Shown: one piece after another, positions 43,067 through 50,734 of the stretch
Position numbering within the stretch: the first letter of the stretch is position 1
Layout of the letters: each line of letters begins with the position of its first letter
Assembly (NCBI GenBank): GCA_017626035.1
Contig: JAGAJR010000012.1
Location: 124,001-188,000 of the forward strand
From: Alphaproteobacteria bacterium
GTDB taxonomy: Bacteria > Pseudomonadota > Alphaproteobacteria > RF32 > CAG-239
DNA length: 64,000 bases
Direction of reading: 5' to 3'
Translations under genes and position numbers: made by a program
The notes under the pieces: model-generated
What the model was told of the DNA's origin: nothing
Database searches by the model: none
What the model saw: only the letters and a program-made list of their open reading frames with translations

Positions 43067-44923
43067 ATGAATAATAACAGCTTTGAATATGACGTTATTG
43101 TTATCGGCGGCGGCCATGCCGGATGTGAAGCCTGTGCGGCGGCAGCCCGGGTCGGAGCTAAAACGGCTTTGATAACGCATAAAATTTCGACAATTGGAGA
43201 AATGTCCTGTAATCCGGCAATCGGCGGTTTGGGAAAAGGACATCTTGTTCGTGAAATTGATGCTTTAGACGGGTTAATGGCTCGGGTTATTGACAAAGCC
43301 GGAATACAATTTCGTATTTTGAATGCTTCAAAAGGACCGGCGGTAAGAGGACCCAGGGCTCAGGCAGATAGAGAATTATATAAAAAATATATGCTTGAGG
43401 CTTTGCAAAATCAAAAAAATCTGGACTTGATAGAAGGAGCTGTTGAAGGATTATCTTTTGACGGAGATAAAATTACCGGAGTAACTTTGGCAGATGGCAG
43501 AAGTTTTTCTGCCCGTTCCGTTGTTTTAACTTCCGGAACATTTCTGAACGGAGTTATGTTTATTGGGCATGAAACAACTGTCGGCGGCCGCGTTAATGAT
43601 ATTTCCTGTTCAGGAATAACACCGTATTTAAAGAAAAAGGGCTTAAAGGTCGGCCGATTGAAAACAGGAACCCCTGCCCGTTTGAACGGCAAAACAATAA
43701 ATTGGGATATATTGGAAGTTCAGGAAGGAGATAACCCTCCGGTGCCTTTTTCATATATGACCAAGAAAATAAGCAATCCGCAAATAAAATGCTATATAAC
43801 GCATACCAACGAACAAACGCACAAAATTATCCGGGATAATTTTTCCAAATGTGCTTTGTTTTCCGGATTAATAACCGGTGTCGGACCAAGATATTGTCCG
43901 AGTATTGAAGACAAACTGGTAAAGTTTGCCGACAGAACCAGTCATCAAATTTTTCTGGAGCCGGAAGGTTTGAATACGGATGTGGTTTACCCGAATGGAA
44001 TTTCCACGTCTTTGCCGGCAGATGTGCAGCATGAATTTATTCATACCATGAAGGGATTGGAGAATGTGGAAATTTTACGTCCCGCTTATGCGATAGAATA
44101 TGATTATGTTGATCCTCAGGAATTAAATAATCGCCTGGAAACTAAAAAAGTATCCGGATTATTTTTAGCCGGACAGATTAACGGAACGACAGGCTATGAA
44201 GAAGCTGCTGCCCAAGGGCTTCTTGCCGGAGTAAATGCCGCATTAAAAGCTTTGAACGTGCAGAAAGAGTTTGTTGTTGACCGTAGCTTGGGATATTTAG
44301 GGGTTATGGTTGATGACTTGATAACCAAGGGTGTGGATGAGCCTTACCGAATGTTTACCTCTCGTTCGGAATATCGTTTGTTGCTTCGGGCAGATAATGC
44401 TGATGCCAGATTAACGCAGCTTGGTTATGATATCGGTTGTGTCGGAGAGGAAAGATACAGTGTATTTAAAGAAAAATATGCCAAGATTAACCATTATAGG
44501 GATTTGTGTGAAAGTTTAAAAATAACCCCGAATGAACTGGAAACTTTTGGCGTGAAAACCAAAAAAGACGGATTAAAACGTTCAGCCTTTAATGTGATGT
44601 CTTATGAAGACGTTTCACGTGAAACAATTAACAATATTTGGCCGGAATTAAAAGAAATACCGGATGATGTTTTTGAAGAAATAGAGATTGAAGCAAAATA
44701 TTCCGGTTACTTGAAACGCCAGTTGGCAGATGTGGAAATATTTAAGAAGGACGAGAAATTAAAAATCCGCGAGGATATAGATTATACCAAAATCGGCGGC
44801 CTTTCCCGAGAAATGGTTGCTAAATTAACAAAAGTAAAACCGGCGACAATCGGTGAGGCTTCTCGTATTCCGGGAGTAACACCGGCCGCAATAACAGCAA
44901 TTTTAGGTTATGTAAAAAGGTGA
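43067..44923 (+). CDS. mnmG: tRNA uridine-5-carboxymethylaminomethyl enzyme MnmG (GidA)
   Basis: The FAD-dependent partner of MnmE. The 618-aa protein begins with the Rossmann motif [13 protein letters not shown] (about 11-23) and has the family blocks [32 protein letters not shown] and, in the C-terminal half, [13 protein letters not shown] and [16 protein letters not shown]. The helical C-terminus, the MnmE contact, is intact. A parS-like site at 44611 lies within it, and two copies of the 14-bp motif. The ATG has AAGG about nine bases upstream. Confidence 0.97.
   Translation: MNNNSFEYDVIVIGGGHAGCEACAAAARVGAKTALITHKISTIGEMSCNPAIGGLGKGHLVREIDALDGLMARVIDKAGIQFRILNASKGPAVRGPRAQADRELYKKYMLEALQNQKNLDLIEGAVEGLSFDGDKITGVTLADGRSFSARSVVLTSGTFLNGVMFIGHETTVGGRVNDISCSGITPYLKKKGLKVGRLKTGTPARLNGKTINWDILEVQEGDNPPVPFSYMTKKISNPQIKCYITHTNEQTHKIIRDNFSKCALFSGLITGVGPRYCPSIEDKLVKFADRTSHQIFLEPEGLNTDVVYPNGISTSLPADVQHEFIHTMKGLENVEILRPAYAIEYDYVDPQELNNRLETKKVSGLFLAGQINGTTGYEEAAAQGLLAGVNAALKALNVQKEFVVDRSLGYLGVMVDDLITKGVDEPYRMFTSRSEYRLLLRADNADARLTQLGYDIGCVGEERYSVFKEKYAKINHYRDLCESLKITPNELETFGVKTKKDGLKRSAFNVMSYEDVSRETINNIWPELKEIPDDVFEEIEIEAKYSGYLKRQLADVEIFKKDEKLKIREDIDYTKIGGLSREMVAKLTKVKPATIGEASRIPGVTPAAITAILGYVKR
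43619..43632 (+). repeat. 14-bp origin-domain motif, copy 3
   Basis: ACACCGTATTTAAA inside mnmG, here read in the frame Thr-Pro-Tyr-Leu-Lys, different from copies 1 and 2. Confidence 0.75.
44457..44470 (+). repeat. 14-bp origin-domain motif, copy 4 (variant)
   Basis: ACAGTGTATTTAAA inside mnmG (frame Tyr-Ser-Val-Phe-Lys), one base different from copies 1 and 2 and about 150 bases before parS site 2. Confidence 0.7.
44611..44626 (+). promoter_or_regulatory. parS: parS site 2 (inside mnmG)
   Basis: CGTTTCACGTGAAACA has the complete 14-bp palindromic core GTTTCACGTGAAAC and differs from the consensus only at the first outer base. It encodes DVSRETI. Confidence 0.85.
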
Positions 44924-44926
44924 GTT

Positions 44927-45556
44927 ATGAAAATACCATCAATGACAGAAGCTTTGAATTTGTTTGATGAGGGATTAAAAGTCTTAAGTGCCAATCATCC
45001 GAAGTTTCCTCCGTCAATTATTAACACTTATCGGGTTCATGGAACTTTGGTTGCCTTTTGTGCAGAAATAATTGCCTCGAAAATTCCTGAATTAGACGGC
45101 CGGGCGGCTTATATATTGGGATTGCTTCATGATTACGGAAAATTAATTACCATTGAGGAAAAGGGAGATACTTTTCATGGTGTCAGCGGATATGAGGCCT
45201 TTTTAGAAAAAGGGTATGATGATGTGGCTCGTATTTGCCTGTCTCACAGCTTCCCTAACAAGAAGTTCAAAATTCGTGATTATGCTTCTTATCCGGTAAA
45301 GGAATTATGTAAAGCCAGACGCCTGCTTCGGAAGATTGAATATAATGACTACGACCGATTGATACAATTGTGCGATATGTTTGTTGCCGGACTTGGTTTG
45401 GTTAATCTGAAAGACCGTATGGATTTCATTCGGGATAAATATCGAATTTCCTCTCTGATTATCAAACGAAAATATCGGGAAGCTTTAGAGTTAAAACGCT
45501 ATTTTGATAAAAAATGCGGTTGCGATATATATATGCTCCTTGGGGTGGATAGATGA
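44927..45556 (+). CDS. HD-domain phosphohydrolase-like protein, paralog A
   Basis: A 209-aa HD-fold protein; such proteins usually hydrolyse nucleotides or phosphoesters at a metal centre. His38, the doublet His68-Asp69 in GLLHDYGK, the His of CLSHSFPN and the C-terminal EYNDYDRLIQLCD make up the expected metal site. It starts three bases after the mnmG stop, with the mnmG tail supplying AAGGTGAG as ribosome site, so it is co-expressed with mnmG. It aligns over its full length with the next two genes. Substrate unknown. Confidence 0.88.
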   Translation: MKIPSMTEALNLFDEGLKVLSANHPKFPPSIINTYRVHGTLVAFCAEIIASKIPELDGRAAYILGLLHDYGKLITIEEKGDTFHGVSGYEAFLEKGYDDVARICLSHSFPNKKFKIRDYASYPVKELCKARRLLRKIEYNDYDRLIQLCDMFVAGLGLVNLKDRMDFIRDKYRISSLIIKRKYREALELKRYFDKKCGCDIYMLLGVDR

Positions 45557-46170
45557 CCTCTTTTCCGGATAAACAAACAGCTCGAGAGTTGTTTGAAAAT
45601 GTTATAAATTTGAGAAACGGCAGTAATTGCCCTTTTGTAGACAATCAGGAATATACGTTTAGAAAACATTGTCAAGGGGTTGCTCTTGCTGCTGAAAAAA
45701 TAGCTGCAGCTGCAGGATTGGATAAAAACAAAGCTTATGTTTTCGGCTTGCTTCATGATGCCGGCAGAATCCTTGATGAAAAAACAAATAATGTTTATCA
45801 TTTTTACACCGGCTATAAATATCTCAACAAGCTTGGTTATCCTGAAATTGCCCGTATCTCCCTCACCCATTCTTTTTATGGAAAAATCATTGATGAAAGC
45901 CTGTATATGAAAATTCCGGATATTCAGGAATGTAAAAAGTTACTTTCAAATGTGGAATATGATGATTATGACCGCTTAATTCAATTGTGCGATCAAATGA
46001 ATAATCTGGGAGAATTTTGCACCATAGAAGAACGTTTTGATGATGTGTTCCGCCGTTATCAACGTCCGCAATCCAAGTTGAAACAATATATTGATATTGT
46101 GAATGAAATAAAAAAAGATTTTGATGAAAAATGCGGATGTGATGTTTATGTTTTGTTGGGAATAAAATAA
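45553..46170 (+). CDS. HD-domain phosphohydrolase-like protein, paralog B
   Basis: 205 aa. The HD doublet appears in GLLHDAGR (Ala-Gly-Arg where the sisters have Tyr-Gly-Lys), followed by the HSF motif and EYDDYDRLIQLCDQ; the N-terminal His is in FRKHCQGVALAAEKIA. All metal ligands appear present. Its ATG overlaps the stop of paralog A (ATGA). The ending CGCDVYVLLGIK resembles the CGCDIYMLLGVD of A. Confidence 0.87.
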   Translation: MTSFPDKQTARELFENVINLRNGSNCPFVDNQEYTFRKHCQGVALAAEKIAAAAGLDKNKAYVFGLLHDAGRILDEKTNNVYHFYTGYKYLNKLGYPEIARISLTHSFYGKIIDESLYMKIPDIQECKKLLSNVEYDDYDRLIQLCDQMNNLGEFCTIEERFDDVFRRYQRPQSKLKQYIDIVNEIKKDFDEKCGCDVYVLLGIK

Positions 46171-46793
46171 TGTCTGCCGGATACCCTTGTCTTTCCGAAG
46201 CTTTAAAAATATGGGAGGAAGGCATTGCCTTTCGTCTTGCTCAAGGGACTTTTTCCAAAGAGGAAGAATATCGTTTTCATACCAGAAAAGTAGCAGAGAT
46301 AGCTTCTGCAATTGCCTCAAAAAGCGGGATGAATGAAGAAAAAGCTTATATTTTTGGTTTGTTGCATGATTACGGGAAACGTATTGATGAAAGAAAATCC
46401 GGAAAATTTCATGGGCTGGAAGGATATCGGGAAATGCTGAAAAAAGGTTATCCTGAAATGGCCGGAATATGCCTCAGTCATTGTTTTCCCCGGCGGGATT
46501 TTGATATTGACAATTACCCGGCTTATAGCAGATCGGATATGGAAGAAAGTAAAAAGATTTTGGCCTCCTTGGAATATAATGATTATGACCGGTTGATACA
46601 ATTTAGCGATATGTTTCCGGAGGGAATGAATGTTGTAACGATTGAAAAGCGGTTGTCTGCCATCCAAAAAAGATATGGTTTGTCAGAAATGGAAATAAAA
46701 GACATTTCGGAAAATGCCCGATATTTAAAAAGGTATTTTTCGGATTTATGCCGCTGTGATGTTTATACGCTGATTGATTTTGATTGCTGCTAA
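46170..46793 (+). CDS. HD-domain phosphohydrolase-like protein, paralog C
   Basis: 207 aa, with GLLHDYGKRIDE, CLSHCFPRRDF and EYNDYDRLIQFSDM. The conserved LCD of the sisters is FSD here, keeping Asp. The C-terminal CRCDVYTLIDFD corresponds to their CGCD ending. It starts in the paralog B stop (TAATG), so A, B and C are translated in series. Divergence among the three suggests an old duplication or distinct substrates. Confidence 0.87.
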   Translation: MSAGYPCLSEALKIWEEGIAFRLAQGTFSKEEEYRFHTRKVAEIASAIASKSGMNEEKAYIFGLLHDYGKRIDERKSGKFHGLEGYREMLKKGYPEMAGICLSHCFPRRDFDIDNYPAYSRSDMEESKKILASLEYNDYDRLIQFSDMFPEGMNVVTIEKRLSAIQKRYGLSEMEIKDISENARYLKRYFSDLCRCDVYTLIDFDCC

Positions 46794-46847
46794 TAAAATC
46801 TTAAAAAGTTATCTCTATAATACAAATATAATAAATTGGAAAATAAA

Positions 46848-47678
46848 ATGATTCAAAAGTTCTCATATCACACACACACGAATTTTTCTGACGGAAGAAA
46901 CAGCTTGGAAGAAATGTTGGAACAAGCTGTCAAATTGGGATTTGAAGAAATAGGCATTTCAGATCATTTTATTGTTCATAAAGGGTTTCCTCAAAGCCCG
47001 TCATTAAATTTGCTCCAAGACTATCATGCACCGCATATCTATCGGGTAGATTTTGAAAAAGCGGTAAAAGATTTTAAGGCTCATTATGAGCATATCCATA
47101 CTGTTGCAAATAAATATCCTCTGAAAATTTATGTTGGAGCGGAAGTCGATTATTTTGATTATGACGGCTGGAAAGAAGGGTTTGAATATTTCAAGTCTGA
47201 ATGTCGGCCGGATTATTGCTTGAGTGGAAATCATTTTTTGTTTTTACCTGACGGACGAATTATTGATCCGAGAGATTTATCTTTGGCCGGCAGCATTGAA
47301 GAGCAAAAGAAAGTCGTGTCCAATCACTATAAAATGTTATGCAAAGCTATTGCCAGCGGCTTGTTTGACTTTATTGCCCATATAGATTATATGCGGCGGG
47401 TTGAAAAGAATCTCAATGAAGACTTCCGACAAGACAAGGAAAATGTTGTTGAGTGCTTAGCCAAACACAATATCCCGACAGAATTAAGTACCAAAGGATT
47501 AAGAAAAGAGAATCCTGATTATTATCCGGCCGTATGGTTGGCTGATTTATTAATTGAAAAAAACATTCCCATAGTCATTAGTGATGATGCTCATCAAATA
47601 TCGGAACTCGGAAGCCAATTTGATAAAGCCGAATCTTACTTGCAATCACGCAATTATACCAACCGTTGGAAACTTTAA
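46848..47678 (+). CDS. PHP-family phosphatase (histidinol-phosphatase-like)
   Basis: A 276-aa metal-dependent phosphoesterase of the PHP family. Metal-binding motifs are visible in order: YHTHTNFSDGRN (about 6-17), GISDHF, the Glu of GAEVDYFDYDGW, SGNHFLF, FIAHIDYMRRVEKN and SDDAHQI. It resembles HisK-type histidinol phosphatase, but no his gene is near, so the substrate is open. ATG 46848 with GGAAAAT upstream is chosen over the in-frame TTG at 46836. Confidence 0.87.
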   Translation: MIQKFSYHTHTNFSDGRNSLEEMLEQAVKLGFEEIGISDHFIVHKGFPQSPSLNLLQDYHAPHIYRVDFEKAVKDFKAHYEHIHTVANKYPLKIYVGAEVDYFDYDGWKEGFEYFKSECRPDYCLSGNHFLFLPDGRIIDPRDLSLAGSIEEQKKVVSNHYKMLCKAIASGLFDFIAHIDYMRRVEKNLNEDFRQDKENVVECLAKHNIPTELSTKGLRKENPDYYPAVWLADLLIEKNIPIVISDDAHQISELGSQFDKAESYLQSRNYTNRWKL

Positions 47679-47696
47679 TCTCCAGTTTTTTCTTAA

Positions 47697-47710
47697 ACGG
47701 TGTATTTAAA
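47697..47710 (+). repeat. 14-bp origin-domain motif, copy 5 (variant, intergenic)
   Basis: ACGGTGTATTTAAA in the gap between the PHP gene and rsmG, the only copy outside a gene. The final ten bases are identical to copies 1, 2 and 4. Confidence 0.65.
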
Positions 47711-47862
47711 ATGAAAAATATTCATAATGAGAGTCAATAAACGGTGTTTAACTTATTGATTTAAGATTCTTTTGTCTGTTGAGTTCTTTTTCTCTGAAAT
47801 AAGTGTTTATAACTTCTGTTTTTGTATTTTAAATTTTATATAAAAAATATATAAATATTTTT

Positions 47863-48489
47863 ATGAAAAATACAGTGGTAGAAAATAGTGTTTCACGTGA
47901 AACATTGGAGCGTTTGAAAGCTTATGAGGTTTCTTTGCACGAGTGGCAAAAGAAGTTTAATTTAGTCAGCAACGCCTCTCTGGAAGATGCTTGGAATCGC
48001 CATTTTTTAGATTCAATGCAACTATTCAATTTTATTCCGAAAACAGCAAGAACCCTTTGCGACTTTGGCTCCGGAGCTGGTTTTCCGGGAATGGTTCTGG
48101 CGATAATGGCTAAAGAAAAAACACCGTATTTAAAAGTAAGCTTGATAGAAAGTATTAGAAAGAAAACACTGTATTTAAATGAGGTCAATAAAATTACGGA
48201 GGCAAATGCTGTCATAATCAATGACAGAATAGAAAATATTCCGCCCCAATCTTTTGATGTTATCACTTCCCGGGCGATGGCCTCTTTGAAAGATTTGTTG
48301 AACTATACAAAAAAGTTTTTCGGGAAAAACACAGTTTGTATTTTTCCTAAAGGTAAAAGTTACGCTGAAGAAATTGCCGAAGCTGAAAAGTTTTGGAAAT
48401 TTGACTGCAAGATTGTTCCCAGCGAAATGAGCAGAGAAGGCGTAATTTTGATTATAACGAATTTATCTGCAATTAAAGGAGTTAAATAA
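47863..48489 (+). CDS. rsmG: 16S rRNA (G527)-N7-methyltransferase RsmG (GidB)
   Basis: Methylates G527 of 16S rRNA. The 208-aa protein has HFLDSMQL (about 44-51), the SAM loop CDFGSGAGFPGMVLAI (about 66-81) and the catalytic region VITSRAMASL. parS site 3 is in its first codons and two copies of the 14-bp motif follow. No Shine-Dalgarno is seen before the ATG. It normally follows mnmG directly; here four genes intervene. Its stop overlaps the parA start. Confidence 0.94.
   Translation: MKNTVVENSVSRETLERLKAYEVSLHEWQKKFNLVSNASLEDAWNRHFLDSMQLFNFIPKTARTLCDFGSGAGFPGMVLAIMAKEKTPYLKVSLIESIRKKTLYLNEVNKITEANAVIINDRIENIPPQSFDVITSRAMASLKDLLNYTKKFFGKNTVCIFPKGKSYAEEIAEAEKFWKFDCKIVPSEMSREGVILIITNLSAIKGVK
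47889..47904 (+). promoter_or_regulatory. parS: parS site 3 (start of rsmG)
   Basis: TGTTTCACGTGAAACA is a perfect 16-bp palindrome and an exact consensus parS. It encodes SVSRETL and lies 600 bases before parA. Confidence 0.92.
48121..48134 (+). repeat. 14-bp origin-domain motif, copy 6
   Basis: ACACCGTATTTAAA in rsmG, frame Thr-Pro-Tyr-Leu-Lys, about 220 bases after parS site 3. Confidence 0.75.
48166..48179 (+). repeat. 14-bp origin-domain motif, copy 7
   Basis: ACACTGTATTTAAA in rsmG, frame Thr-Leu-Tyr-Leu-Asn, 32 bases after the end of copy 6. The same 14 bases are read in another frame in mnmE. Confidence 0.75.
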
Positions 48490-49268
48490 TGCCAAGAATA
48501 ATAGCAATAGCCAACCGCAAAGGCGGGGTCGGAAAAACCACAACGACGGTTAACGTGGCAACAGCCATGGCTGCCGCCGGAAAAAAAGTATTGGTGGTCG
48601 ATTTGGATCCTCAGGGAAACGCTTCCACCTCTATGGGGGTTGATAAACGCGGCCGCATGGCTTCTTCTTATGAAGTTCTTCTTGGCGATAAAAGATTAGC
48701 GGAAGCAATTGTTTGGACAGAGATACCAAATTTTTCTCTGGTTCCGTCTTCTGCTGATTTAGCCGGAGCTGAAGTTGAATTGGTTGATATGGAAAATCGG
48801 GAATATGCTCTGAAAAACGCCTTGAAGAAAGACGCGGTTAATTATGACTATATTCTGATTGACTGCCCGCCTTCCCTAAGCTTGGTAACAATTAATGCCT
48901 TGGTTGCAGCCGATGCGGTTATTGTTCCTTTGCAATGTGAATTTTTGGCATTGGAAGGCATTACGGATTTGATTCGCAACATTAATCAGATTAAGCGAAA
49001 ATTTAATCCGAAATTGGAATTGCAAGGTGTTGTTCTGACGATGTATGACCGTCGCAATAATTTAAGCCAAATGGTTGAAGATGATGTCCGCAATTTCTTT
49101 GGCAAAAAAGTTTATCAGACCGTTATTCCGAGAAATGTCCGTATTTCGGAGGCCCCTTCTCACGGCAAACCGGTTTTGATTTATGATTTTAAATGTCCGG
49201 GCTCTCAAGCATATATCAGTTTAACCGGTGAAGTTTTGAAAAGAGAAAAGGAATTGTTGGCATGTTAG
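48489..49268 (+). CDS. parA: chromosome partitioning ATPase ParA
   Basis: ParA forms ATP-dependent nucleoid gradients that pull ParB-parS complexes apart. The 259-aa protein has the deviant Walker A KGGVGKTT (about 11-18), VVDLDPQGN (switch I) and LIDCPPSLSL (Walker B). It lacks the N-terminal regulatory domain of plasmid ParA types, as usual for chromosomal forms. Start and stop overlap those of rsmG and parB. Confidence 0.97.
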   Translation: MPRIIAIANRKGGVGKTTTTVNVATAMAAAGKKVLVVDLDPQGNASTSMGVDKRGRMASSYEVLLGDKRLAEAIVWTEIPNFSLVPSSADLAGAEVELVDMENREYALKNALKKDAVNYDYILIDCPPSLSLVTINALVAADAVIVPLQCEFLALEGITDLIRNINQIKRKFNPKLELQGVVLTMYDRRNNLSQMVEDDVRNFFGKKVYQTVIPRNVRISEAPSHGKPVLIYDFKCPGSQAYISLTGEVLKREKELLAC

Positions 49269-50296
49269 ATTTAGAAAAAGAATTGGCAGATATTGATATC
49301 GTTAAAGATAAAGAAGAAACATCTCACAATCCGAAACGCAAGAGCCTTGGCCGCGGGTTGGGGGCTTTGCTGGGAGAAGACGGCATAGATTTGGATATGG
49401 AACTCAGCAATATAGAAACACATGCAGAAAAAGGCGGTGCCGATTATGTTGACATCAATGCCATTCAGCCGAGCAAATATCAGCCGCGTACGGAATTTGA
49501 CGAAGAGGCTTTAAATGCTCTGGTAGAATCCATTAAAGAAAAAGGCGTTCTGCAACCGTTATTAGTCAGAAAACAAGGCGATAAATTTGAATTAATTGCC
49601 GGAGAACGCCGTTGGCGGGCTTCTAAACTTGCCGGCTTGGATAAAGTTCCGGTTATTGAAAAAGAATTAAGCGACAAAGAGGTTCTTGAAGTTGCATTGG
49701 TTGAAAACCTGCTGCGTGAGAATTTGTCGGCGATTGAAGAGGCCGAAGGTTTTCAGAGACTGATAGATGAGTTTGCCCATACGCAGGAAGCATTGTCTCA
49801 AATTGTCGGAAAATCCCGCAGCCATATTGCCAATACATTAAGATTGCTCAATTTGCCGGAAAGCGTCAAAACTTTTGTAAAAGAAGGCAAAATTTCCGCA
49901 GGTCATGCCAGAGCGTTGGTCGGTTTGGAAAATGCCGAAGAAATTGCCCGTCAGATTATTGCCAAGGATTTAAGCGTTCGTCAGGTTGAAGAATTGGTTG
50001 CCAAACAAAAAGAAGGCAAAAAAGAACCAAAGGAAAAGGTCGAAAAAGATGAAGATTTGGCTGATATTGAACGCAGTTTGGTCGAAAGTCTGGGGCTTCG
50101 CATTAAAATCAGTCCGAGCAAACAAGGCGGCGGTAAAGTTGTTTTACAATATGCTTCGGCGGCCGAACTTGATATGATTGTTGACATTCTGGAACAAAAG
50201 CGTAAGAATGACAGCAGAAATTATCAGGAAAATTTAACACAAAACAATCCTTCGTCATCCGGCGGAGAAAAGTTTACAATGAAAATAATCGATTAA
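49262..50296 (+). CDS. parB: chromosome partitioning protein ParB
   Basis: ParB binds parS, slides as a CTP-dependent clamp and loads SMC. In this 344-aa protein the N-terminus holds the ParA-contact KSLGRGLGALLGED, then the CTP domain with the GERRWRAS (about 114-121) and ENLLRENLSAIEEAEG motifs, a helix-turn-helix (about 175-235; KSRSHIANTLRLLNLP) and the C-terminal dimerisation domain. Its targets, three parS sites, lie 1.4-8 kb upstream. Confidence 0.97.
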   Translation: MLDLEKELADIDIVKDKEETSHNPKRKSLGRGLGALLGEDGIDLDMELSNIETHAEKGGADYVDINAIQPSKYQPRTEFDEEALNALVESIKEKGVLQPLLVRKQGDKFELIAGERRWRASKLAGLDKVPVIEKELSDKEVLEVALVENLLRENLSAIEEAEGFQRLIDEFAHTQEALSQIVGKSRSHIANTLRLLNLPESVKTFVKEGKISAGHARALVGLENAEEIARQIIAKDLSVRQVEELVAKQKEGKKEPKEKVEKDEDLADIERSLVESLGLRIKISPSKQGGGKVVLQYASAAELDMIVDILEQKRKNDSRNYQENLTQNNPSSSGGEKFTMKIID

Positions 50297-50305
50297 GAGG
50301 AAAAA

Positions 50306-50533
50306 ATGACTATTCTTGAAAAAATGTTGGAAAATTGTGCCAAAGCCGGTTACACCACCACCAAAAACGTTGAAAAAATTGCTAAAGCCAAAACAATGAT
50401 GTTCGGCGATGCCGAATGGCAAAGATGCCCTTGCGACGGACAAAATCCGGAACGTTATTGTATTTCCGAATTGTGCCGCAGTGATATTGAGCGTGATGGT
50501 ATTTGCCATTGCAACTGTTACACAAAAAAGTAA
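50306..50533 (+). CDS. small Cys-rich protein, ferredoxin-thioredoxin reductase catalytic-domain-like
   Basis: 75 aa with seven cysteines: CPCDGQNPERYC, LCRSDIERDG and CHCNC. The CPC...C...CHC pattern resembles the catalytic subunit of ferredoxin-thioredoxin reductase, a 4Fe-4S plus disulfide enzyme, but the spacing is not identical and the second CPC is altered. AAGAGG precedes the ATG, ten bases after the parB stop, so it is probably read with parAB. Its role beside segregation genes is unknown. A terminator follows. Confidence 0.75.
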   Translation: MTILEKMLENCAKAGYTTTKNVEKIAKAKTMMFGDAEWQRCPCDGQNPERYCISELCRSDIERDGICHCNCYTKK

Positions 50534-50556
50534 TAAAATCAGGGGAGATTTAAGCG

Positions 50557-50586
50557 AAGGCAGAGCGGGGAACTCTGCCTTTTCTT
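50557..50586 (+). terminator. terminator of the parA-parB unit
   Basis: AAGGCAGAG (50557-50565) pairs with CTCTGCCTT (50573-50581) and leads into TTCTTTTT. Confidence 0.85.
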
Positions 50587-50734
50587 TTTATTTATTTCAA
50601 AAATGAAAATTTATGGAGAAAAAGCCGCTTGGTAACTATATATTTACCTTAGGAAATTATTTTAAAAAAAGCTTGGAATATATCTGCCGATATGTTCTAA
50701 TAGGTTACACAAACAACCAAAAGGAAAGACGACC

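Noticed and set aside
47679-47862. Small ORF or RNA gene between the PHP gene and rsmG
   Set aside because: Only a nine-codon frame and A/T-rich sequence are seen; nothing supports a gene beyond the motif copy at 47697.
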